Assembly: GCA_018296165.2 (NCBI GenBank) | Contig: JACKQL020000002.1 | Coordinates: 1,426,001 to 1,490,000 of the forward strand | From: Termitomyces sp. T153 | Taxonomy: Eukaryota > Basidiomycota > Agaricomycetes > Agaricales > Lyophyllaceae | Reading direction: 5' to 3' | DNA length: 64,000 bases | In this document: positions 34,013-43,420 of the stretch, piece by piece | Layout of the letters: each line of letters starts with the position of its first letter | Position numbering within the stretch: position 1 is the stretch's first letter | The notes under the pieces: generated by a model | Databases searched by the model: none | What the model was told of the DNA's origin: nothing | What the model saw: the letters and a program-made list of their open reading frames with translations, nothing else | Translations under genes and position numbers: made by a program

Positions 34013-37000
34013 TCAGTCCCAGGGGTTCCGGGGCTTGGCTGGATTCTGTTGGTGGAAGTCCCAGAGTTTGTCAGGGGCTCTGTTGAGGTTATTTTGGGGT
34101 TCCCACGTGTCGTCCTCAGGTCCATAGCCTTTCCAGCAGACCAAGTACTGGAGTCAGCCACAAACTACCCGAGAGTTGAGGATCTCGTTGACCTTGTAGT
34201 GATACTCATCCTCGACTTTGATGGGGGGCGGTCGGCTGGGGCGTTGGCCGGGGAAGGGGTCTGGAGCATGCCTTTCAAGGAGTCGAACGTGGAACACAGG
34301 GTGGAGGCCCTTCAGGCCCGGAGGCAGGTTGAGCTTGTAAGCATGGGTGGAGACCTTCTGGAGGATCTTGAATGGGCCGAGGCGTTTGTGGTCGAGTTTG
34401 ATGGAAGGCCTCCAGGTCTTAAGATTTCGTCGGTCGAGCTAGACCAGGGTGCTGGGGGGCCAGTTGGGGGTCGGCTTGCAACGGGCGTCGGCGTGCTTGG
34501 AGTAGGCTTGGTTAGCGGTGTTGATCTTGTCCCAGAGGAATTGGTGGAGGGATTGGAGGTCCTCGGCGACTTCGTGGGCAACGTGGGAAGGGATGTCTTT
34601 GAGGGACAGCGTGAGTTGAGGATTGTAGCCCTTGTTGGCGTAAAAGGGGAAACTCCGGTGGCAGAGTGAGGCGTGTTGTTGTAGGTGAATTTGGTGAGGG
34701 GAAGATCCGCGCGCCAGTCGTTCTGTAAATAGTTAACGTAGAGGCAAAGATACTGTTCTAACATCTGGTTTACGCGCTTGGTTTGTCCGTCGGTTTCTGG
34801 GTGGTAGGCAGTAGAGAGGCTGGTTTTGATCTCAAGCGCCTTGCACAGCGATTGCCAAAAATGAGATACAAATAGGGGTCTGCAGTCAGAGACGATGTCA
34901 TTGGGAAGTCCATGTTTGGAGAATACGTGTTCTAGAAATAGTTTGGCGAAATCTGGGGTGGTGTCAGTGGTGTGGCAGGGAATAAAGAGGGCTTGCTTGG
35001 TAAGGCGGCAGACAACGACGAGGATTGCGTCGAAACCTTCAGAGTCGGGGAGTTCAACGATATGATCCATCGATATTGAAGACCAGGGGCGGCGACTGAT
35101 GGGGAGGGGTTTCAGTAATCCGTGGGGGTGATGGCAGGGTACTTTGGCCTGTAGGCAGGGTTCGCAGGCTCTTATGTATCACGTGACATCCTTCTTCATT
35201 CCTGGCCAAAAATAAGTCCGGGAGATGAGTTGAAGGGTCTTACAAATTCCTGGGTGCCCCTGGAGTTTGTGATTGTGGTGCTGCCGGAGTATGTTGAGGT
35301 GAATGGACTTGTGGTCCGGGGCATAGATTTGTCCACTCCGGAGCAGCAGGCGGTGGTCCGGGGATAGCGAAAAGGGGTTGTCTACGCTCGACTTGTCGGG
35401 GTTGTTGCGGGAGTCATGCTGGTTGAAGAAGGGGTCCGGGGGTGAATTCCTGATTTGCTGGAGGATTCCTTCTTTGTTTAAAATCAGCACAGCATGTAGA
35501 TGTTTGGGTGGGATTACCACTCAATGGTTGAATGCATTTCGTTCAGTTTCAAACGATTTCTTTGGATACACGTCGGGTCTCCAAGTGAGGGCGTCGGGCT
35601 TTGCGCCGAGTCACCTGGGGCGGTAGTGAATGGTAAAATCGTACTCCGAAAGGGTTTCGGACCATCGAGCCTGGCGGCGGCTGAGCTGTTTCGTGGTCAT
35701 GAAATATTGCAGGTTGTTGTGATCGCAGTAGACTTGGATGCAGTGTGGGGACCCTTCGAGGTAGGCCCGCCACTGATGAAAGGCTTCGACGATCGCGAGG
35801 AGTTCCTTGTTGTAAATGTCATAGTTGAGTTCCGCTGGGATCATTGATCAGGTGTAGAAGGCGACAGGGTGGAGATCCTTGCCCCCTGAGTTTGACTGGG
35901 AGAGTATCCCGGTGATAGCATAGTCGGAGGCGTCACATTCGAGCACAATTGGTAGGGATGGGTCGAAATGGTGGAGGACCAGAGCGGAGGTGAAGGCCTT
36001 CTTCAGGAGGAGGAATACGCTCTGGCACTTGCTGTCCCAATCCCAAGGGGTGTCCTTCCGTGTGAGTCGGTTGAGGGGTTTGGTGATCCCGGAGTAGTTG
36101 TCGATGAAGCGGCAATAGAAGTTAGCAAACCCCAAGAATGACTGTACCTCCTTGACGTTCCGTGGGGAGGGCCAGTTGAGTATCGCGTTGACCTTGGTGG
36201 GGTCCATGCGCACACTGTTGGGGGTGACAATGACCCTGAGATATTTGACTTCCGCTGTGTGGAATGAGCACTTTTTGGGTTTAGCGTGAAGGTGATACTC
36301 TCAGAGTTGTTCCAGGACATGGCGGACATGCTCCGAATGCTCCGCCAGCGAATTCAAGTAGATCAGGATATCGTCCAAATATACAATGACAAAGACGTCA
36401 TTCATGTTGTGGAAGATGTTGTTCATGAAGTACTGGAAGGTGGCGGGGGAGTTAGTCATTCCAAAGGGCATTACGAGATACTCAAAGAGGCTGTAGCGGG
36501 TGCAAAAGGCAGTCTTCCATTCATGTCCCGGGGCAATCCGGACGTTGTTGTAGCTGGAACAAAGGTCAATTTTTGTGTAAATCTTGGCGCTGCGAAGGCG
36601 ATCAACAAGGTCTCCGATTAAGGGGAGGGGTACCAGTTCTTCTTGGTGACTTTGTTGAGTCCCTGATAATCCACACAGAGTCGGAGGGATCCATCTTTTT
36701 TCTTGGCAAACAGAACCAGGGCGCCAGCTGCGGAGATCAAGGGACGTATGAAACCTTTGCCAAGCATGTCGTCGAGGTATTCCTTCAGGGCCCAGAGCTC
36801 GATTTTGGACATGTTGTAGATCTTGCCAAACGGGGGTGAGGTACCTTCTTTGAGATCGATCTGGTGGTCATAGGAGCGGTGTGGAGGGAGTTCCTTGGCA
36901 CTTCCTTCAGAGAACATGTCAGCAAACTCGTGATACTCCAGGGGAACTACTTCGGATAGGATCTGTTCCTCTGTCTTTTTTTCTGGCGTGGTAGTCCCTG

Positions 37001-38260
37001 CGCGAAGGTATTCCTCAGGTAGGGCTGGCGTGACTTGCAACTGGAAAGCGGGGGTGCCTTCTCATAGGAGGCGCGTGAAGGGGGTGGCGCCGATGATTTT
37101 AATGTCGAGGTTTCCGGAGTCGACGGGGTTGGGTACTGTAGGTGTAGCAGTCGGGTCCGGGGTGGTGTCGAGGTCAGGGATAGACTGGAAGCGGAGGTGG
37201 ATGGCGGCCGCTAAGCTTGCTTTGGGGCCAGGGAATTGCATGGTGAGGTTCTTCCAGTTGATGTCGGGATTGACGTCTCTCAGCCATGGGAGTCCGAGCA
37301 TGATCGGGGTCAATGGGGGTAGTTGGGTAACAAGGAGTCAGGCCTGGAACTGCAGGTTGTTATCAAGGGTGAGGGTGTTGTCGTGGTACTGTGTGATTCT
37401 TGTCATGGCAGGGCTCCCGTCAAAGAGTTGGAGCTTGAGGGGTTTGTCGAGGTCGTTGCGTTGGAGGTTGAGTTGGTTGCTGATGAAGACACTGGAGGCG
37501 CTGCTGTCTACAAGGGTGGGAAGTACCTTGAGCGAGCCACCAAGTCGGACATAGATGACGAACGATCGTGCAGACCTAGAGCAAAGTTGCGGCAGGGTCC
37601 GGGGTTGGTTGATCGTGGTCTCAGAGCTCTCAGAGGGGGGTGAGACATGGAAGGGTACCAGTCCGGAGTTGGTGGGGTTGTCCCGGTCGAGGTGTAGGGT
37701 GAGACTGGGCCAATTGACGTATGGAAGGGTACCAGTCCGGAGTTGGTGGGGTTGTCCCGGTCGAGGCGTAGGGTGAGACTGGGCCAATTGACGTGGAGAT
37801 TGGTGGAGTGGAGCCATGAGAACCCTAAGACGACGGGGGCAGAGGGGTGTAATTTTGTGACGAGTAGTCGGAGTTCTTGCTGTTGTCCGTCGGTGAAGGT
37901 CAGGGTCGTTTCTAGGCAATGAGTGATGTCTCCCGCTGGGGTAGAGTCTCCGTCAAAGAGTTTGAGGGGGATCGGGGCGGGGAGGCAGTGGAGGGGTTGT
38001 GGGGCGAGCACTGCCAGGGATTCATCAACAAAGTTATTGGTGGCACCGCTGTCGACTAGTGTGGGGACAGGTTTGTTGGTGAAGGGGAGAGTGGTGCGGA
38101 GGAGGAGGTTTGTGGAGGAGTGGGAGGGGAGGTGTGCTGGGGGGTTGTCTGGGGCGAGCATCATTGCGCGGAGGAGTGTGGCTGGGGCAGAGAAGACGTC
38201 GGGATATGGTCCGTGGTCTAGTGCGTCTTCCAGACCTAAACCGCCGACTTGTTTTCCGTG
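34013..38260 (-). pseudogene. Chromovirus pol: 2 protease-like domains, RT, RNase H, integrase, chromodomain
   Basis: In order: protease 1 TLVDSGATNNFVD (about 38035-38070), protease 2 TLVDSSASSVFIS (about 37485-37525), RT with [15 protein letters not shown] and an intact VYLDDILIY (about 36370-36400), RNase H ([13 protein letters not shown]; about 35600-35840), integrase zinc finger HHNHKLQGHPG and CEPCLQAK (about 35170-35270), and the integrase core with SMDHIVELP, IVSDCRPLF and YHPETDGQT. A chromodomain ([29 protein letters not shown]) ends at TGA 34013. Breaks: a frameshift from the 74-bp duplication at 37647-37794, a stop in the chromodomain (CGA to TGA likely), one after PVAFYT near 35850, one after IHYRPR near 35611, and one near 35180. 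The chromodomain would steer integration toward particular chromatin. Confidence 0.9.
37647..37794. repeat. 74-bp tandem duplication inside pol
   Basis: The unit beginning ATGGAAGGGTACCAG at 37647 is repeated at 37721. The two 74-bp units differ at one base (GGTGTAGG versus GGCGTAGG, a CpG site). Because 74 is not a multiple of three, the duplication shifts the frame between the two protease domains. Confidence 0.9.
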
Positions 38261-40783
38261 AACTGGTAGTTACAGTCTTCTCCGTTGATCGTCCACATGG
38301 CGTGTCCCATCACCTGTCGTTTAGGGCAACTGCGAATAAAGTGTCCCTGCTCACCACATAGGATGCACACGCCCTCCTTCCGTCGTTTCTCCTGCGTTTC
38401 CTCTGGCATGTCGATTCATGGGCTGTCCTGGATTCTGTTTGCGCATAGGGCTTCCTGATTGTTGGTGGGGTCCGGGATGTCATCGCAATCGTTGGGGTTG
38501 GTATCCAGGGGTACTGGGGTGTCATGGAGGTCGGCAGCGTTGAGCTGGGCAGGTGGGCGCTGCCCCGGGGGTCGGTTAGTGTTTGGGACTCCTCGGCCCA
38601 GAGGGAAGCAGGGTGCAGGGTTAGCAGGGTTAGCGGGGATTGAGGATTGAATGCCATTGGTTGCTCCGGCCTGCCAGTTGGTGTTACCGGAGGTGTTCCA
38701 CAAGGTCTGGGGCGCCGTGTTTTCACTGCAGTCTTCCCAATAACGTTGGTCGACCTGAGTAACGAGCGCCTTGTACCCGTCGTAGGTGGTTTGTTTGGGC
38801 GCGAGGCAAAGGACATCCTTGATCCGTTGGGGTAGGGCACGACAGAGGGCGAACCGGAGGGCATTGTAATTCCAGCCGGTCTTGTAGGCCTCTCGTTCAA
38901 ATCGTACAATGAAGGTCGTGAAGCGTTCGTTGTCGCGCATTTGGAGATTGAAGAGATTTTCCTCCGCCTCCGCTACGGTATCAAAGACGCCAAACTTACT
39001 CGAGAACTCTTGGGTGAAAGTGAGCCAATTGGAGAGTACGGGATTGTTTGGGTCGAACCGGAGTAGCATGGTGTAGTGGTCAAAGGCGATGCCCTGTAAG
39101 TATGATGCGGCGAAGGCCACTCGTGAGCTCTCAAGCTGAAAAGTGATGGGCTTAGCTTGAAACATAGTTAAACACTGGGTCAGGAAGATCCGCCACTTCC
39201 GAGGGTTGCGGCCGGTGAAGGGTTCAGGCTTCTGGATGTCGAGCTTTCCTTCCTGGGCCAGTGCATCGCGGGTATCGTCCTGTGAATTTTGAGTTCGAGG
39301 TGGGGGTCCGGCGTTGTAGTAGTAGTAGTAGTGATTTCCGTTTCTGTGCTGGGGGGGAAAGTTGTCCATCGCCGGGCCCCATCCTCCCGGGGGTCCGCCA
39401 TTGGGTGGTCCTCCACTGGGGTTTTGACCCACACTACCCAGGGCGGGTCCTGGGGCCCATCGAGGGGGAGGGGGTCCTCCGGGGTTTGGGGGTCCGAAGT
39501 AGTTGACGTCAGTGGGGGGATTAGGCATTGGGGCAGGCGGGGGATGAGAGGGGTTGACGGAAAAAGGGGGTCAGGGCACCCCGGGGCCCATGGGCTATCG
39601 TGGGGGAACTGGGGCATTGGGACAGGGTGGAGGAGCATTGCTACGAGGGGCGCAGAGATCGAAGTGGGGGGGTTGGTCTCGTTGGGGCCCGTTGTGTGAG
39701 TGGGGGGGTTGGTCTCATTGGTGCCCGTTGCGCAGGGGGTGTTCGTCGGCGGGGTTGCCTGGCTCATCGATATAGGAGAGGGTCCTGTTGTCATTGTCAA
39801 TGCGTAAGGGTGGTCGTTGGGAACGGAGTTTGGGGGCAGCGGGTTGGTCCCAGATTCGGAAGGCGCTGGGCACCGAGCTGGCCCAGGGCCGGGCGGAGAG
39901 AGCCAGGGTGTGGGCAGCGGGTTGGTCAAACAACCCCCCCGCGGGGTTGAGGTTCCTCAAGATGCTGGAGGCTGCGTTGAGTTCTTCCTGCTGACAGGGA
40001 ACGGAAGATGGGGCTTTGTTTTGTGTCCCGACGGGTTCCTCGCATTGCACGTGGAAGGAGCGGGCAGGATCCAGAGGGTCTTCGAAGGGGCGGGGGTTCG
40101 GGCTAGTGTGGACTTCTTCGACCAAGGCATGGAGCTCATTCCGTAAGTTGTCATCAATGCCCAGGGTGCCTTGCGTATTCTCCGGGAGGTTCCCTTGCAG
40201 GTAGCGTTTGTGGAAGTCGAGGAGTCAATCCACCCAGACCTCCAGAGTTGCGGAGGTGTCGGGGTAGCCTAGGTTGGTGAGGAGGGTACGGGTACACCTT
40301 GTGAATTCCACAGGGGACAGGCGGAGGAAGTGGAGGACTTCGTCACATTGCTGGGCGTAGGCTTCGATCCTTTGCTGCCTAGGAGAAGGAGGGGTTTGAG
40401 CGGCAAACGGTGCGCGGGGGGGGGGAATAGTTATCCGTGGCCTCCAGAGGGACTGGGGCTGCAGCAGGAATTGGGTACGCATAGTAATGGGCGGGGGGAA
40501 GGTAGGCAGGGTTGGGGGGTGCTGCGGAGTATCCTCCGGGGTTGATACAGGAGTTGTTGCCATCGGCGTGGAATGCGGGAGGGCAGCGCCAGCCCGGGGG
40601 TATTCCCTAGCTGATGGAGGGGGCATAGAACGCCTGGTTGGGGTCAGGGGTCCAATGATGGGGCATGTATTGGTTTGCGAAGGGACCTGGGTAGAATGGG
40701 GCATAGGAATTCTCCAGTAGGGGCCGGCTGTAGGCATCGGTTGGGTAACCGACGGGGTTGTACGCAGGGTTAAACGCAGACAT
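38236..40783 (-). pseudogene. Chromovirus gag
   Basis: The start is ATG 40781-40783 (MSAFNPAYNPVGYP), 19 nt inside the PBS. The N-terminal part is Pro/Tyr-rich and low complexity, and broken by several stops (first TAG/TGA after FYAPSIS). The clean stretch 38416-39528 holds the capsid-like retrotrans_gag domain (PEPFTGRNPRKWRIFLTQC, YLQGIAFDHY, ELPQRIKDVL-like). A TGA at 38416-38418 (CGA to TGA likely) precedes the zinc knuckle CILCGEQGHFIRSC at about 38330-38375. The frame ends TAG 38236-38238. Pol follows in the -1 frame. Confidence 0.85.
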
Positions 40784-40801
40784 CAAGAACGGGGTAAGGG
40801 G

Positions 40802-40815
40802 GAGTCTTGATATTA
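40802..40815 (-). promoter_or_regulatory. Self-priming primer-binding site
   Basis: Directly against the 5' LTR, the sense strand reads TAATATCAAGACTC. This is a perfect 14-nt complement of GAGTCTTGATATTA, which lies in the LTR 31 nt after the TATA box, where transcription should begin. In Tf1-type elements the 5' end of the mRNA folds back onto the PBS and primes reverse transcription instead of a tRNA; the geometry here is the same. Confidence 0.85.
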
Positions 40816-41814
40816 TGTCAGGTTCCGCTGACAATGGGGGCTCAGTACACTGGCAAGTCCTTACTAGGTGGACGCGATGTCCTGCGCTTATAACCAGACA
40901 TCCGGAGTTGGAGCAGAGGTGGGGAAAGCTTGCAAGGGGAGCCCTAGGGAGAGCGGCCCGAGTAAGTCCTGAATGGTCCGGAGGAGTCTAAGACCAAAGG
41001 TACTGGTCATTGACCCAGGGCGGGTGTCAGGGCTAGTTAGTGGGCACACAAATAGATTGCGGGGTAGGCAGAGGCTTCTTGGGTGATGGGGGCGGGGTCG
41101 GAGCTGGATAGGGGATTACCAGGGCTTGATGGGTTCCGGGGCTGAGCAGGTAGCGAGGTTCGGAGTTGTCGTAAGAATGTTCGGATTGTGGCGCATGCGT
41201 GGAGTTTGTACTGACGTAGGGAGCAAGGGAACCTTAGAGGAACAAAGGAAATATGTACAGTCAAGACGAGACAGAGACAAGACGAGACTGAGAAAAAGAT
41301 AGATTCAAAACCTAAAAACAAAAATAGAGACAAGACAAGAGACGAAACATAGGAAACCGGTAAATGTAATATCAAGACTCAAGTTCGAGGAGTTATTCTA
41401 TGACTTATATACCGACTACTGGGTACCTCCGAGGGTGGCGGATATGGTGGTGGGGGCTCGACGGAGCTGTGCAGAGTGGACAGGTGTTGGGTACAATCCA
41501 AGATCAGGCTGCGGCGGTATTCTGATGGGATCAGTTGGGGGTGTGGCCGCTCCGGGGATGTCGTGACACTCTGGGATGGGTTGGGTAAACTAGGGTAGGG
41601 GGTCGGGGACATATGACGTGGCCAGGAACGGTGGGGGAAGGTTTCAGGGGGGTGTTGATGGCTACAGAGAGGGAGTTGCCGTCGGGGTTTGCCAGAGAAG
41701 CGTCGGAGTTATCCAGTGTGGGCGTGAAAGTGTGGGCAGGGTTCAGGGGAGTTAGACGGGAAATCGGGAGGGGTTGGGAGCAGTGTCTAGGGAGCTAGGG
41801 AGCAGGTTGTGACA
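40816..41814 (-). repeat. 5' LTR of the chromovirus
   Basis: In element sense it starts TGTCACAACC at 41814 and ends GGAACCTGACA at 40816. The TATA box TATATAAG (minus strand, about 41404-41411) is followed 31 nt later by GAGTCTTGATATTA (41380-41367), the predicted 5' end of the transcript. Confidence 0.95.
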
Positions 41815-41819
41815 CCAAC

Positions 41820-43420
41820 CTAAATCACATATGTTGACAAACCTGTGAGATGATTAGCATGTAAATGATACTATGAAATGAACATACATTGATGATGAGG
41901 GCACTTCAGCATAAACCTTGCATGATCTGTTCATATTCCTTGTCATTCTTGTTGTCAAGCTTGCCCTCGACCTGACTCTTCTGACCACCCTGCTTGACCT
42001 CATCTGGGAAGCCCATGGAACTAGTGAGGAAACATTGGGTATTGTTGTACATGGACAGAGGGAAGTTGTGGGCCATCACTTCTACTTTACCATCATGTAA
42101 TAGAACACAGTATCTGAAAAGAAAACAATGAGAATAGAGTAGGGAAAAAAATTAGGCTTATGTGTTGTCATATTTCCAAGCCAAAATGCAGGGCATATAA
42201 GTAAGCCAGTATCAATGTGATTAAACCCTCTATTGCACTTCTGGTTGGGCAAAGGAACAGTAATAGTCAGAAGTAGGTATTAGAAAGATGCATTCTGCAT
42301 GAGTATTATGATTGAGTCCTTGACCTTGCAAGTATCAGATGTTTGGGCACTCATTGCTCCTTTTACAAACTAAGGTGATGACTGTTAATATATTGTAAGG
42401 TAGAAATAACTTAGGATATGCATACCAAATTTGCAAAACTCTGGAGATCACTCTTGTAATAATCTTCACCATCCATGGCCATGCAAAACTTTACCAAATA
42501 CTTTGGGATCATGGAGTCCATTGTGACAATGGTATTGAACACCCATGCTTGAATCTGCCTACATCAAACTCTAAATAGTATGAAATCAAAGCACATATAG
42601 TTAGTAACTGATGTGGTATGAGAATCCACAATCACTCACACTGAATTGTCACTCTCCTCATCATCTGATTCCTTGTTGCTATCTACATCTCCACTCTGTT
42701 TACTATTGGCAGACATAATATAAGAGACATCAAGGGTACAAGGCCTTGCACAAAAACCACATTCAACTTCAGAAACAGGTTCATAAGATGTTGGATCAGT
42801 TTTTCTGCTCAAAAGAATGGTGCCAGAGGACCTTGTCTACATTGATCATTAGCAATCTGAAGATAGTGAGCAAATAAAAACTTACATCTCCTTGCCTTGC
42901 TGTTTAGGATTGTTGATGATTCCTATCTTGAGAGTAGATGAGAATTCCTTCCATTTGGATTTGGCCAATTTTGAGGGCTTTGATGCTGTGGATCTTGCAC
43001 TTTTTGGTGAGCCACCCATGGTGCAGTGAGTGTGGTGGTAAGAGACAATGAGTTTTTGACATGTTGTGTTTTGTAATATATATAAGGCACATGGCAAGTG
43101 ACTTTGATGCATGTTTTTTTTTATTTTACAAGTTTGACTCAGGCTACTTTGTATATTCTTATTGTTATTATTTGCTCAGCTTATTATGATAGACTGCTTG
43201 TATTGCTGCAAGCAATTTCCAACAACCCACCAGGCATTGAATCACCAATCTCATTGTAAGCAACAAAATCAGACAACACTCACTGCAAAATGAGGTGAAC
43301 ACAGTTAGGTCAGTATGTGAAAATGATAAGTATTGTTCCATTTTTACTGTGTCTTTCTCAGAATCTGAAAGGAATGACTGCCACATCTACAAATAATAAA
43401 ATGACAATAAATTGAGGTGA
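41820..43420. other. Introns and flank of the split minus-strand gene
   Basis: Apart from the exons described for the gene ending at 43019, this stretch is AT-rich and CpG-poor. The presumed promoter of that gene lies right of 43020; TATATATAAG occurs at about 43077-43086. Nothing else is recognised to 43420. Confidence 0.3.

Larger units (their letters stand above)
30877..41814 (-). mobile_element. Complete Ty3/Gypsy chromovirus with antisense accessory gene
   Basis: Two 999-bp LTRs (30877-31875 and 40816-41814) enclose a minus-strand gag and pol. The target-site duplication CCAAC is at 30872-30876 and 41815-41819. The order is gag, protease, RT, RNase H, integrase, chromodomain, which is the chromovirus layout. 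Between pol and the 3' LTR lies a plus-strand (antisense) spliced gene. The LTRs differ at 32 sites without indels. Internal nonsense codons and a 74-bp tandem duplication show that this copy is defective although structurally complete. Confidence 0.95.
26461..43019 (-). pseudogene. Multi-exon host gene split by a LINE and a Gypsy element; family unknown
   Basis: Reading leftward from ATG 43017-43019, exons encode MGGSPKSARSTASKPSK (43019-about 42890), SYEPVSEVECGFC...SDDEESDNS (about 42840-42656), IQAWVFNTIVTMDSM (about 42550-42430), VMAHNFPLSMYNN (about 42085-41935), then after the Gypsy element DVGEGLFNFTDFYYN and WAHKTLEFWNK (about 30690-30585). A following exon (about 30515-30421) reads IWVKHKVGFPAHK, then crosses the LINE site into ACVEKERAQAF (26787 leftward) and ends in an acidic tail (VGSSHNAVDNTVDND) at TGA 26461. 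GT-AG introns separate the first exons. Two in-frame TGA codons lie in the last exon. Cys-x2-Cys pairs hint at zinc binding. It could be a transposon-borne gene; I do not recognise it. Confidence 0.5.

Noticed and set aside
34312..34669. Plus-strand ORF at 33923-34669 opposite integrase
   Set aside because: The minus strand has the integrase and chromodomain motifs; the plus frame shows no motif and is a shadow.
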